DNA of 64,000 nucleotides from assembly GCA_947623745.1 (NCBI GenBank), contig CANQHN010000010.1, positions 1 to 64,000 of the forward strand. Reading direction: 5' to 3'. A model generated the notes under the pieces. That model searched no databases. It was not told where the DNA came from and saw only the letters and a program-made list of their open reading frames with translations. Both the position numbers and the translations under genes were made by a program. How positions within the stretch are numbered: the first letter of the stretch is position 1; each line of letters opens with the position of its first letter. Below, piece after piece: positions 24,928-32,659 of this stretch. This DNA comes from an uncultured Oscillospiraceae bacterium. GTDB taxonomy: Bacteria; Bacillota; Clostridia; Oscillospirales; Oscillospiraceae.

Positions 24928-25142
24928 GGCTGGACCTCCAGAGGCACAAAGCGGGGGCCGCGGTAGCCGTCCCGGTCCACCGTCTCGCTCCACATGGCGG
25001 CGGGACGGACCCACAGGCCGCCCTCCCCGTACAGGGCGCGGTAGACCACCAGCTCCTCACCGGTCTCCGAGTGCCGGGCCACACCCAGGACCTGATATTC
25101 CCCGCCCTTGAAGTGGCGGTATTTTCCCGGTCTGATCTGCAT
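24924..25142 (-). CDS. DUF1653 family protein
   Basis: 72 aa from the ATG at 25140-25142; a TTG seven codons upstream is an alternative. The sequence IRPGKYRHFKGGEYQVLGVARHSETGEELVVYRALYG is a textbook DUF1653 domain, a small SH3-like fold of unknown function. Its stop overlaps the GTG start of the ArsC-like gene, so the two are cotranscribed. Confidence 0.88.
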   Translation of the reverse strand: MQIRPGKYRHFKGGEYQVLGVARHSETGEELVVYRALYGEGGLWVRPAAMWSETVDRDGYRGPRFVPLEVQP

Positions 25143-25351
25143 CTGCACACCCCGCTGTGTCAACTGTTAAAATCTGTATATGGAGTATATCATATTCTTA
25201 CACTATGGACAAGAGGGCATATCTCACAAATATTGCGTTTAATTCTTGTTTTTTAGGCAATAATAAGGGGCACTTGCACAAAAACCGGCCATTCCGGGGT
25301 GGGACCGGCGGCCGGCCCTCCAGAAAAATCGGAAAAGGTGTGGACACTTTT

Positions 25352-27712
25352 ATGAAAGCTGTTATCATGGCCGGCGGGGAGGGCACCCGCCTGCGCCCCC
25401 TGTCCCTGGGGATGCCCAAGCCCATGGTGCCCCTGTTCGGCCGCCCGGTGATGGAGCACAGCATCGCCCTGCTCCGGCGGCACGGGATCACCGACATCTG
25501 CGTCACCCTGTGCTACATGCCCCAGGCGGTGAAGGACTACTTCGGGGACGGGGCGCGGCTGGGGGTCCATCTGACCTACCTGGAGGAGGAGACCCCCCTG
25601 GGCACAGCGGGCAGCGTGAAGGCCTGTATGCCCTACCTGGGGCGGGAGGACTTCCTGGTCGTCAGCGGGGACGCGGTGTGCGACTTCGACCTGACCGCCG
25701 CCATAGAGTTCCACCGGGAGCGCCGGGCGGACGCCACCCTGCTCCTCTCCCCCCAGCCCACCCCCCTGGAGTACGGGCTGGTGCTCACGGATGAGGACAG
25801 CCGCATCATCCAGTTCATCGAGAAGCCCGCCTGGGGCCAGGTGGTGACCAACATGGTGAACACCGGCGTCTATCTCCTCTCCCCCCGGGTCATGGACCAG
25901 GTGCCGGAGGGGTGCGCCTTCGACTTTGGCAAGGACCTGTTCCCCAAGCTGCTGCGGGGCGGGGCCGGGCTCTACGGCTGCCCCGGCGCGGGCTACTGGT
26001 GCGACATGGGGGACTGCCGGGCCTACCTGACCTGCGTGGCCGACGCGCTGAGCGGGAAGTACCACATCGACCTGGCCCTGCCCCAGCGCACCCCCGGGGT
26101 CTGGAGCGCCCAGGACGTGCCGGAGGGGGCCACCGTGGTGCCCCCCTGCTGGATCGGGGAGGGGGCCCGGCTGGAGCCAGGGTGCCTGATAGGGCCCCAC
26201 GCGGTGCTGGAGGCCGGGGCTGTGGCCGGCAGGGCCAGCCTGATCCAGCGCTCCGTGCTCCTGCCCGGCGCCCGGGCGGAGGAGAGGACCACCCTGTACG
26301 GGGCCATCCTGTGCCGGGGGGCCGCTGCCCAGCGGCAGGCCGTTTTGAACGAGGGCGCGGTGCTGGGGGAGAACGCCGTCGCCCAGGAGAACAGCATTTT
26401 GCTGGAGGGGGTGCGGCTGTGGCCGGGCCGGGTGGCCCCCAGGGGCGGCCGTCTGGCCCGCTCCATCACCACCCAGGCCCAGCGGGGGACGGTGCGCTTC
26501 GGGGATGGCGGCGTCATCCGCGGGGTGCTGGGGCAGGACATCGGGCCGGAGGCCATGGTGTCCATCGGCAGCGCCCTGGGCACCGGGGGCCGGGTGGGCC
26601 TGGGCCACTGCGGCGGAGCCGGGGCCCGGATGCTGGCCCAGGCCGCGGCCAGCGGGGCCTGCGCCGCCGGGGCCGGTGTGCTCATCCACGATATGCAGTG
26701 TGCCGCCCAGGCCGCCTGGCTGGCCGGCCGGTGCAGGCTGGACGCCTCCCTGTTCGCAGAGCAGGAGGGGGAGCGGATCTACCTCCACTTCTTCGACCGG
26801 GACGGCCTGACCCTGGGCCGGGCCCGGGAGCGAAAGCTGGAGAACGCCCTGCTCCAGGGGGAGTGCCAGCGGGTGAACGCCGGGCGGATGGGGGAGGCGG
26901 AGCACATCCACATCACCCCCAACGACTACGCCGACGACGCAGCCCGGGCCGCCGCGATCCGGAAGGTGCTCCCCCGCGCCCTCACCGTGGCGGTGCCGGG
27001 GGACAGCCCGGCGGAGCGGAGCCTGCGGTGGTGCCTGGAGCGGCTGGGCTGCACCGTCACCGACTGCTGGAAGCGGGGCATCCCCGCCTTCGGCGCGGAG
27101 CACGGCGGGTTCTACCTCACCGCCCAGGACGAGCGGGGGGCCATGCTGGAGCCGGAGCAGCTGCTGACCCTGCTGTGCCTCATCGAGATGGAGAACGGCT
27201 GCGGCAGGGTGGCCGTCCCCGACGGGGCCAGCGCGGCGGTGGACCTGGTGGCCGCGGGGCTGAACGGCCAGGCCCTGCGGCTGGGCCGGGACGGGGAGCG
27301 GGCCCGGGAGCTGTACGCCCGGCTGCCCTGGCTGCGGGACGCGGCCTTCGCCGCCGCGCGCATCTGCTCCCGCATGGCCGCCGGCGGGGAGAGCCTGGAG
27401 GCCCTGATGGCCAAGACGCCCCGGTTCTCCGCCCGGAAGCGGGAGGTGCCCCTGTCCGCCGACCGGGGCCGGGTGATGCAGGAGCTGTCCAAGCAGTACG
27501 GCCGGGACGCCGGCGGCGAGGGGGTGCGCATCCGCACGGGCAACGGCTGGGTGTATCTGGTGCCCCTGGCCCGGCGGCACGCCCTGCGGGTGGTGGCGGA
27601 GAGCCCGGACATGGAGCTGGCCGCCGAGCTGTGCGACCTGTACGCCGGCCGCTGTGCCCGCACCGATCGGGAGCTGTTCCGTCAGGATGCCCAAGAGGAG
27701 CGAAAAAATTGA
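25352..27712 (+). CDS. Sugar-1-phosphate nucleotidyltransferase fused to a catalytically decayed phosphomutase domain
   Basis: 786 aa from the ATG at 25352 (GGAAAAGGTG upstream). Residues 1-235 are a nucleotidyltransferase: KAVIMAGGEGTRLRPL (nucleotide loop), the KP loop PKPMVPL, and a VVSGDAVCDFDL Mg site. About 245-370 is a left-handed beta-helix with hexapeptide-like repeats. About 375-786 follows the phosphoglucomutase/phosphomannomutase fold, but the serine loop TASHNP is replaced by FAEQEGER near residue 467 and the metal loop DGDGDR by EHGGFYL near 583. So only the transferase (probably GDP-mannose or NDP-glucose forming) should be active. It likely supplies activated sugar for surface polymers. 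No cotranscribed partner. Confidence 0.9.
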   Translation: MKAVIMAGGEGTRLRPLSLGMPKPMVPLFGRPVMEHSIALLRRHGITDICVTLCYMPQAVKDYFGDGARLGVHLTYLEEETPLGTAGSVKACMPYLGREDFLVVSGDAVCDFDLTAAIEFHRERRADATLLLSPQPTPLEYGLVLTDEDSRIIQFIEKPAWGQVVTNMVNTGVYLLSPRVMDQVPEGCAFDFGKDLFPKLLRGGAGLYGCPGAGYWCDMGDCRAYLTCVADALSGKYHIDLALPQRTPGVWSAQDVPEGATVVPPCWIGEGARLEPGCLIGPHAVLEAGAVAGRASLIQRSVLLPGARAEERTTLYGAILCRGAAAQRQAVLNEGAVLGENAVAQENSILLEGVRLWPGRVAPRGGRLARSITTQAQRGTVRFGDGGVIRGVLGQDIGPEAMVSIGSALGTGGRVGLGHCGGAGARMLAQAAASGACAAGAGVLIHDMQCAAQAAWLAGRCRLDASLFAEQEGERIYLHFFDRDGLTLGRARERKLENALLQGECQRVNAGRMGEAEHIHITPNDYADDAARAAAIRKVLPRALTVAVPGDSPAERSLRWCLERLGCTVTDCWKRGIPAFGAEHGGFYLTAQDERGAMLEPEQLLTLLCLIEMENGCGRVAVPDGASAAVDLVAAGLNGQALRLGRDGERARELYARLPWLRDAAFAAARICSRMAAGGESLEALMAKTPRFSARKREVPLSADRGRVMQELSKQYGRDAGGEGVRIRTGNGWVYLVPLARRHALRVVAESPDMELAAELCDLYAGRCARTDRELFRQDAQEERKN

Positions 27713-28046
27713 GGGTGTACTTTGACAGCAGGATGTGGTATCCTTAACTATACCACCCCCGGGGGCCGAGCGCGCCCCCGCCGGGAAAGGCACGGATTTA
27801 TGCGCAGACACCGGGCGATGCGGGCCCGGGACGCGCCTAAATATATCCACAGGAGGTCCGCGCATACAGGCGCGGGACCGCCCTGCGGGCACAAAAGGAG
27901 ACAGCGCGGCAAAAGGCGAAGGGCCGTTTGCGCTGGCCGGCGAGGCAGGGCCGGACAGCGCAGCCCCCTCCGCCTGATAGCCCTGCGCCGCCTGGCTCCC
28001 ATACATAGCAGTTGATTTCCCTGTTATCACATGTAAAGGAGTATTT
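27713..28046 (+). promoter_or_regulatory. Promoter and long untranslated leader of RNase J
   Basis: A 334-bp gene-free stretch. TTGACA (27722-27727), 17-bp spacer and TAACTA (27745-27750) form a plausible promoter, leaving a leader of about 290 nt. Within it, an AGGAGGT sequence near 27851 has no start codon after it and can fold into a GGTCCGCGC/GCGCGGGACC hairpin. No convincing ORF and no recognised riboswitch. Confidence 0.45.
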
Positions 28047-29705
28047 ATGGCAGAAAAACTGAAAATCATCTCTCTGGGCGGTCTGGATGAGATCGGCAAG
28101 AACCTGACGGTCTACGAGTACGGCAATGACATCGTGGTGGTGGACTGCGGCATGGGGTTCCCCGACGACGACATGTACGGCATCGACGTGGTGATCCCCG
28201 ATGTGAGCTACCTCATCAAGAACCAGAACAAGATCCGGGGCATCTTCATTACCCACGGCCACGAGGACCACATCGGGGCGCTGCCCTACGTGCTGCGCTC
28301 CGTCAACGCTCCCATCTACGCCACCCGCATGAGCGCGGGGCTGATCCGCCTGAAGCTGGAGGAGCACCACCTGCTGGACAAGACCAGGATCATCACCTGC
28401 GAGGCGGGGGATGTGGTTGCCGCGGGCAGGTTCTCCGTGGAGTTCATCCACGTCAACCACTCCATCGCCGACGCGGTGGCCTTCGCCATCAAGTGCCCGG
28501 TGGGCACCTGCGTCCACACCGGAGACTTCAAGATCGACACCACCCCCATCCAGGGCGGCATGATCGACCTGGCCCGGCTGGGCCAGCTGGGCAACGAGGG
28601 AGTGCTGGCCCTGCTGTGCGACTCCACCAATGTGGAGCGGCCCGGCTACACCCGCTCCGAGCGCAGCGTGGGGGCCAGCTTTGACGGCCTGTTCCGGGGC
28701 TGCACCCAGCGCATCATCGTCACCACCTTCGCCAGCAACGTGGACCGGCTCCAGCAGATCATCGACGTGGCCGCCCGCTACGGCCGCCGGGTGGCGGTCA
28801 CCGGGCGGAGCATGGAGAACGCCATGAAGGTGTCCATGGAGCTGGGGTATATGAACGTCCCCGACGGGGTGCTCATGGACCTGAACCACATCAAGTCCCT
28901 GCCCAAGGACAAGGTGTGCATCATCACCACCGGCAGCCAGGGGGAGGCCATGTCCGCCCTGAGCCGGATGGCCTTCTCCACCCACCGGCAGGTGGACATC
29001 ATGCCCGGGGACCGGATCATCATCTCCGCCAGCACCATCCCCGGCAACGAGCACGCCATGGGCAACGTGGTCAACGAGCTCTACCGAAAGGGGGCCGAGG
29101 TGCTCAACGAGCGGGAGCTGGCCCTGCACGTGTCCGGCCACGCCTGCCAGGAGGAGCTGAAGATCATCCACGCCCTGGTCAAGCCCAAATTCTTCATCCC
29201 CGTCCACGGCGAGCAGCGGATGCTCCAGCTCCACGCCCGGCTGGCCCGGGAGATGGGCATGGACTCCGACCGCATCCTCATCAGCGAGATCGGCCGGGTC
29301 ATTGAGCTCACCGCCAACTCCGCCCGGCTCAACGGCGCCGTCACCGCCGGGCAGGTGTTCGTGGACGGCTACGGCGTGGGCGACGTGGGCAGTGTGGTGC
29401 TCCGGGACCGGCGGCATCTGGCCCAGGACGGCATGATCGTGGTGGTCATGTCCATGTCCGGGGAGGACGGCAGCCTGGTCTCCGGCCCGGACCTCATCAC
29501 CCGGGGGTTCGTGTACGTGAAGGAGTCCGAGGGGCTGATGGATGAGCTGCGCCAGGTGGCCCTGGAGGCCATCGACTCGGTGGAGACCCGCTACGCCACC
29601 GACTGGTCGGCCATCAAGGGCGAGGTCAAGGCTGACCTGTCCGCCTACCTCTACAAAAAGACCAAGCGCTCCCCCATGATCCTGCCTGTCATCATGGAGG
29701 TGTGA
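28047..29705 (+). CDS. rnj: Ribonuclease J
   Basis: 552 aa, the usual length. It is a metallo-beta-lactamase/beta-CASP ribonuclease with 5'-3' exonuclease and endonuclease activity, the main mRNA-decay and rRNA-maturation enzyme of many Firmicutes. The zinc motif HGHEDHIG is at 70-77; later VHTGDFKID and VSGHACQEELK (beta-CASP motif C region) and the HGE motif in FIPVHGEQRML are visible. ATG after AAAGGAG. Single-gene unit followed by a hairpin without U-tract. Confidence 0.96.
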   Translation: MAEKLKIISLGGLDEIGKNLTVYEYGNDIVVVDCGMGFPDDDMYGIDVVIPDVSYLIKNQNKIRGIFITHGHEDHIGALPYVLRSVNAPIYATRMSAGLIRLKLEEHHLLDKTRIITCEAGDVVAAGRFSVEFIHVNHSIADAVAFAIKCPVGTCVHTGDFKIDTTPIQGGMIDLARLGQLGNEGVLALLCDSTNVERPGYTRSERSVGASFDGLFRGCTQRIIVTTFASNVDRLQQIIDVAARYGRRVAVTGRSMENAMKVSMELGYMNVPDGVLMDLNHIKSLPKDKVCIITTGSQGEAMSALSRMAFSTHRQVDIMPGDRIIISASTIPGNEHAMGNVVNELYRKGAEVLNERELALHVSGHACQEELKIIHALVKPKFFIPVHGEQRMLQLHARLAREMGMDSDRILISEIGRVIELTANSARLNGAVTAGQVFVDGYGVGDVGSVVLRDRRHLAQDGMIVVVMSMSGEDGSLVSGPDLITRGFVYVKESEGLMDELRQVALEAIDSVETRYATDWSAIKGEVKADLSAYLYKKTKRSPMILPVIMEV

Positions 29706-29709
29706 ATGA

Positions 29710-29742
29710 TCGTCTCCCGCCCCCGCCGGGGGCGGGAGACGA
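29710..29742. repeat. Long GC hairpin after RNase J
   Basis: TCGTCTCCCGCCCCC and its exact complement with a 3-nt loop, starting 5 bp after the stop. There is no T-run on either side, so it may stabilise the mRNA end rather than terminate transcription. Confidence 0.55.
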
Positions 29743-29880
29743 TTCGCATTTCGCCCCGCCGCCGCGGGCCGGGCGCTTTTCCGGGGGAGCGCCCGGTGGA
29801 CATTTGGCAGACTTTTGGGCGGGCGGCGGGCCCGGAATCGAGCGTTTTGCAAGAAAAATGCGCCAGTTGGCAAAAAGCGA

Positions 29881-29909
29881 TTGACAAATTCGGAGCGGTG
29901 CGGTAACAT
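29881..29909 (+). promoter_or_regulatory. Promoter of the T-box/ilv operon
   Basis: TTGACA (29881-29886), 17-bp spacer, TAACAT (29904-29909). Predicted start near 29916. Confidence 0.7.
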
Positions 29910-29915
29910 AAATCA

Positions 29916-30200
29916 TACTTATAAAGGGGATTGTCCCCTGTGAACTGAGCGATGATTGGACAAGTAGGCAGGTCGCCGACGTACAGAGAGGGAGCGGGTG
30001 CTGCAAGCTCCTCCGAAGCGGCCAGGGCTGAACATCACCCATGAGCTGTCCCGCTGAACCGGCCAGGGCCCAAGTAGGCAGGAACGGTCCCCCCGCCGTT
30101 ACCGGGGCTGAAAGCGCGCGGGCGGCCTGCCCGCGAATTTAGGTGGTACCACGGAGCAGCGGCTTCGTCCTAGAGACAGGACGAGGCCTTTATTTTTACT
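29916..30200 (+). ncRNA. T-box riboswitch (isoleucine specifier) with terminator
   Basis: The conserved T-box sequence AGGTGGTACCACG is at 30141-30153, part of the antiterminator that binds the uncharged tRNA CCA end. Upstream, the specifier region reads GAAC-ATC-ACCCATGAGC: the codon ATC at 30034-30036 is followed by A and the TGAGC segment usual in stem I, so the sensed tRNA should be tRNA-Ile (GAU). The terminator stem is 30161-30171 with 30178-30188, followed by TTTATTTTT. Low charged tRNA-Ile should allow readthrough into the downstream ilv operon, which makes isoleucine, valine and leucine precursors. Confidence 0.92.
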
Positions 30201-30234
30201 CCCCGGAGCGGGAAATACCAATGGAGGGAATACC

Positions 30235-31863
30235 ATGACAGGAGCACAGGCCCTGATCCAAAGCCTGCTGTGCGAGCAGGTGGACCACATCTTCGGCTAC
30301 GCCGGGGCGACGATATGCCCGGCGGTGGACGCGCTGAAGGAGCACCCGGAGATCGGCTACACCCTGGTGCGCACCGAGCAGAATGCCGGCCACATGGCCT
30401 CGGGCTACGCCCGCATCTCCGGCAAGGTGGGGGTGTGCATGGTGACCAGCGGCCCGGGGGCCACCAACCTCATCACCGGCATCGCCACCGCCTTCATGGA
30501 CTCCATCCCCATGGTGGCCATCACCGGCCAGGTGCCCAGCCACCTGCTGGGCCGGGATATCTTCCAGGAGGTGGACATCACTGGCGCTGTGGCCCCCTTC
30601 TCCAAGCACAGCTACCTGGTCAAGGACGCCAACGACATCCCCCGCGTCGTGAAGGAGTCCTTCCACATCGCCGCCACCGGGCGGCCCGGGCCGGTGCTCA
30701 TCGACGTGCCCATCGACGTGCAAAACCAGGAGCTCAAGCGCTTTGAGTACCCGGAGACGGTGAACATCCGGGGCTACAAGCCCAGCGTGAAGGGCAACGA
30801 GCTGCAGATCAAGCGGGTCATCGAGGCCATCTCCAACGCCAAACAGCCCCTCATCTGCGCCGGCGGCGGCGTGTGGCTGGCCGGGGCCCAGGCGGAGCTG
30901 CTGGAGCTGGCCGAGCGGTGCGCCATCCCCGTGGTCAAGACCATGATGGGCATCTCCCTCATGCCCACCGACCACCCCCTGAACATGGGCATGATCGGCG
31001 CCCACGGCAACGCCTGCGCCAACAAGGCCCTGGTCAAGTCCGACCTGCTCATCATGGTGGGCGCCCGGGCGGCCGACCGCGCCATCATCAACCCTGCCGA
31101 GATCCAGCGCCGGATGCCCATGATCCACATCGACGTGGACCCGGCGGAGATCGGCAAGAACATGCAGGCCCAGATCCCCCTGGTGGGCAACGTGAAGGTC
31201 ATCCTGCGCCAGATGCTGGACAAGGACCCGCCGGTGGCCGACTCCGCCGAGTGGCTGGACTTTTTGGGGGACTACCGCCGGGCCGAGCTGAACCGCCAGT
31301 TCCCCCGCCGGGAGGGCTATGTATTCCCCGGCACCGTCCTGCGCAGGCTGGGCCGGAAGCTGGACGAGGACGCCATCGTCAGCGTGGACGTGGGCCAGAA
31401 CCAGATCTTCACCTGCAAATACCTGCCTCAGAAGCACGGACGCCTGCTCACCAGCGGCGGCCTGGGCACCATGGGATACGCCCTGCCCGCCGCCATTGGC
31501 GCCAAGGTGGCCGCCCCGGACAAGCAGAACATCGTGGTCTGCGGCGACGGGTCCTTCCAGATGGACATGAACGAGCTGGCCGCTGTGAGGCACGCCGGCA
31601 TGGACATCAAGATCGTGCTGTTCCGCAACCGGGTGCTGGGCCTGGTCAACCAGATCCAGCGCGCCGCCCCCTACCACGGCCCCTTCGGGGTGGACCTGGA
31701 CGGCTCCCCCGACTTCGCCGCCATCGCCGCCGCCTACGGCATCCCCAGCCTGACGGCCGACGACGAGGACAGCCTGGACGGTGTGCTGGACCAGTTCCTG
31801 GCGCATGAGGGCAGCTGCCTGCTCATCTGCGAGGTACATCCCGACGTGAACACCACGGATTAA
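30235..31863 (+). CDS. ilvB: Acetolactate synthase large subunit, first copy
   Basis: 542 aa, ThDP-dependent acetohydroxyacid synthase fold. The catalytic Glu is Glu48 (RTEQNAGH), and the GDG of the ThDP/Mg motif is at 437-439. The matching end of that motif reads FRNRVLG (463-469): Arg464 stands where most family members, and the second copy here (FNNGTLG), have the metal-coordinating Asn. It is the first gene after the T-box. Paired with ilvN 12 bp downstream. Activity is plausible but the metal-site change leaves it unsettled. Confidence 0.92.
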   Translation: MTGAQALIQSLLCEQVDHIFGYAGATICPAVDALKEHPEIGYTLVRTEQNAGHMASGYARISGKVGVCMVTSGPGATNLITGIATAFMDSIPMVAITGQVPSHLLGRDIFQEVDITGAVAPFSKHSYLVKDANDIPRVVKESFHIAATGRPGPVLIDVPIDVQNQELKRFEYPETVNIRGYKPSVKGNELQIKRVIEAISNAKQPLICAGGGVWLAGAQAELLELAERCAIPVVKTMMGISLMPTDHPLNMGMIGAHGNACANKALVKSDLLIMVGARAADRAIINPAEIQRRMPMIHIDVDPAEIGKNMQAQIPLVGNVKVILRQMLDKDPPVADSAEWLDFLGDYRRAELNRQFPRREGYVFPGTVLRRLGRKLDEDAIVSVDVGQNQIFTCKYLPQKHGRLLTSGGLGTMGYALPAAIGAKVAAPDKQNIVVCGDGSFQMDMNELAAVRHAGMDIKIVLFRNRVLGLVNQIQRAAPYHGPFGVDLDGSPDFAAIAAAYGIPSLTADDEDSLDGVLDQFLAHEGSCLLICEVHPDVNTTD

Positions 31864-31875
31864 GGAGGGGGAGAG

Positions 31876-32361
31876 ATGAAACAGACCATTTCCGTCCTGG
31901 TGGAGAACCGGGCCGGCGTGCTCAACCGCATCACCAACCTGTTCTCTCGCCGGGCCTTCAACATCGAGTCCCTGGCCGTGGGCACCACCGACGACCCCAC
32001 CATCTCCCGCATCACCATCATCGTGGACAGCGGCAACAGCGTGGTGGAGCAGGTGGAGAAGCAGCTCAACAAGCTGGTGGATGTCATCAAGGTCCGCACC
32101 CTGGACGAGAACAGCCTGATCGGCCGGGAGCTGGTGCTCATCAAGGTCAACGCCACCCCCAAGACCCGGCAGGACATCATGACCATCTGCGAGCTGATGG
32201 GGGCCAGGGTGGCCGATATCTCCCCCACCTCCCTCACCCTGGAGCTGTCCGACACCCCCGACCGCATCGAGGTGTTCGAGGACATGCTGCGCCCCTTCTC
32301 CATCAAGGCCCTGGCGAGGACGGGCGTCATTGCCCTGCAAAAGGGGAGCGGAAATATTTAA
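31876..32361 (+). CDS. ilvN: Acetolactate synthase small (regulatory) subunit, first copy
   Basis: 161 aa. N-terminal ACT domain (KQTISVLVENRAGVLNRITNLFSRRAFNIESLAVG) and the ALS_ss C-terminal domain (ELVLIKVNATPKTRQDIMTICELMGARVADISPTSLTLELS). It binds valine-type effectors and stimulates the large subunit. ATG after AAGGAGGGGGAG. The stop is immediately followed by a 13-bp inverted repeat. Confidence 0.94.
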   Translation: MKQTISVLVENRAGVLNRITNLFSRRAFNIESLAVGTTDDPTISRITIIVDSGNSVVEQVEKQLNKLVDVIKVRTLDENSLIGRELVLIKVNATPKTRQDIMTICELMGARVADISPTSLTLELSDTPDRIEVFEDMLRPFSIKALARTGVIALQKGSGNI

Positions 32362-32469
32362 TCAAACAAGTGGCGGAGCCACTTGTTTGAAAAGACTGCG
32401 GCCCGCGGCAGCGCGCGTCGTCGCAAGCTCTATATCCTTCGCTTCCGCCTGCGGCGAAAGCTCACTCAT
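32362..32469 (-). CDS. Possible antisense mini-protein within a repeat element (35 aa)
   Basis: On the minus strand an ATG (32467-32469) 9 nt after a strong AAAGGAGGAG opens a 35-residue frame beginning MSELSPQAEAKDIELATTR and ending LFKQVAPPLV. It is antisense to the ilv transcript and its last 13 codons form the stem-loop that follows ilvN. Codon positions are GC-biased as in real genes, but it sits in a dense array of inverted repeats. It may be the coding part of a dispersed repeat rather than a functional gene. No family recognised. Confidence 0.35.
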   Translation of the reverse strand: MSELSPQAEAKDIELATTRAAAGRSLFKQVAPPLV

Positions 32470-32650
32470 TACGCTGCTCCTCCTTTCCCAGCCGAACCCG
32501 CTGCGCTGGGCTTCGGCCGGGACCCATTTCGCTCGCACGTTTGCGGGCCGAGAGGTATTTTTCCCGACGTGCGCGCCACCGGGAAAAATAAATGAAAATT
32601 CTTCGCGCCTGCGGGCGCGAACTCTGCGAGGCTTTGCCCAGAAACTGGAG
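32362..32650. repeat. Cluster of inverted repeats between the two ilvBN pairs
   Basis: Five or so stem-loops are packed in 290 bp: TCAAACAAGTGGC (32362-32374) with its exact complement 32378-32390; an imperfect CTTCGC...GCGAAAG stem near 32443; an imperfect GCCGAACCC stem at 32491-32517; TATTTTTCCCG (32556-32566) with 32580-32590; TTCGCGCC (32602-32609) with 32614-32621. This is unlike the tight spacing elsewhere in the operon and suggests an inserted intergenic repeat element. No transposase. Confidence 0.6.
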
Positions 32651-32659
32651 TTGAAAACA

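Noticed and set aside
25253..28099. A very long open frame on the minus strand opposite the nucleotidyltransferase gene (more than 900 codons)
   Set aside because: It mirrors the third-position GC bias of the real gene, is full of Gly/Ala/Pro/His/Gln, lacks a ribosome site and matches no domain. The same holds for long antisense frames opposite ilvC-ilvD, spoIIE, ilvB and the GH32 operon.
29710..29742. RNase J terminator
   Set aside because: The stem is long and perfect but no T-run follows on either strand, so I list it only as a hairpin.
32330..32659. An N-terminal extension of the second IlvB
   Set aside because: It would be translated from the ilvN end and the repeat cluster. The ATG at 32660 with GGAG upstream matches the family N-terminus.
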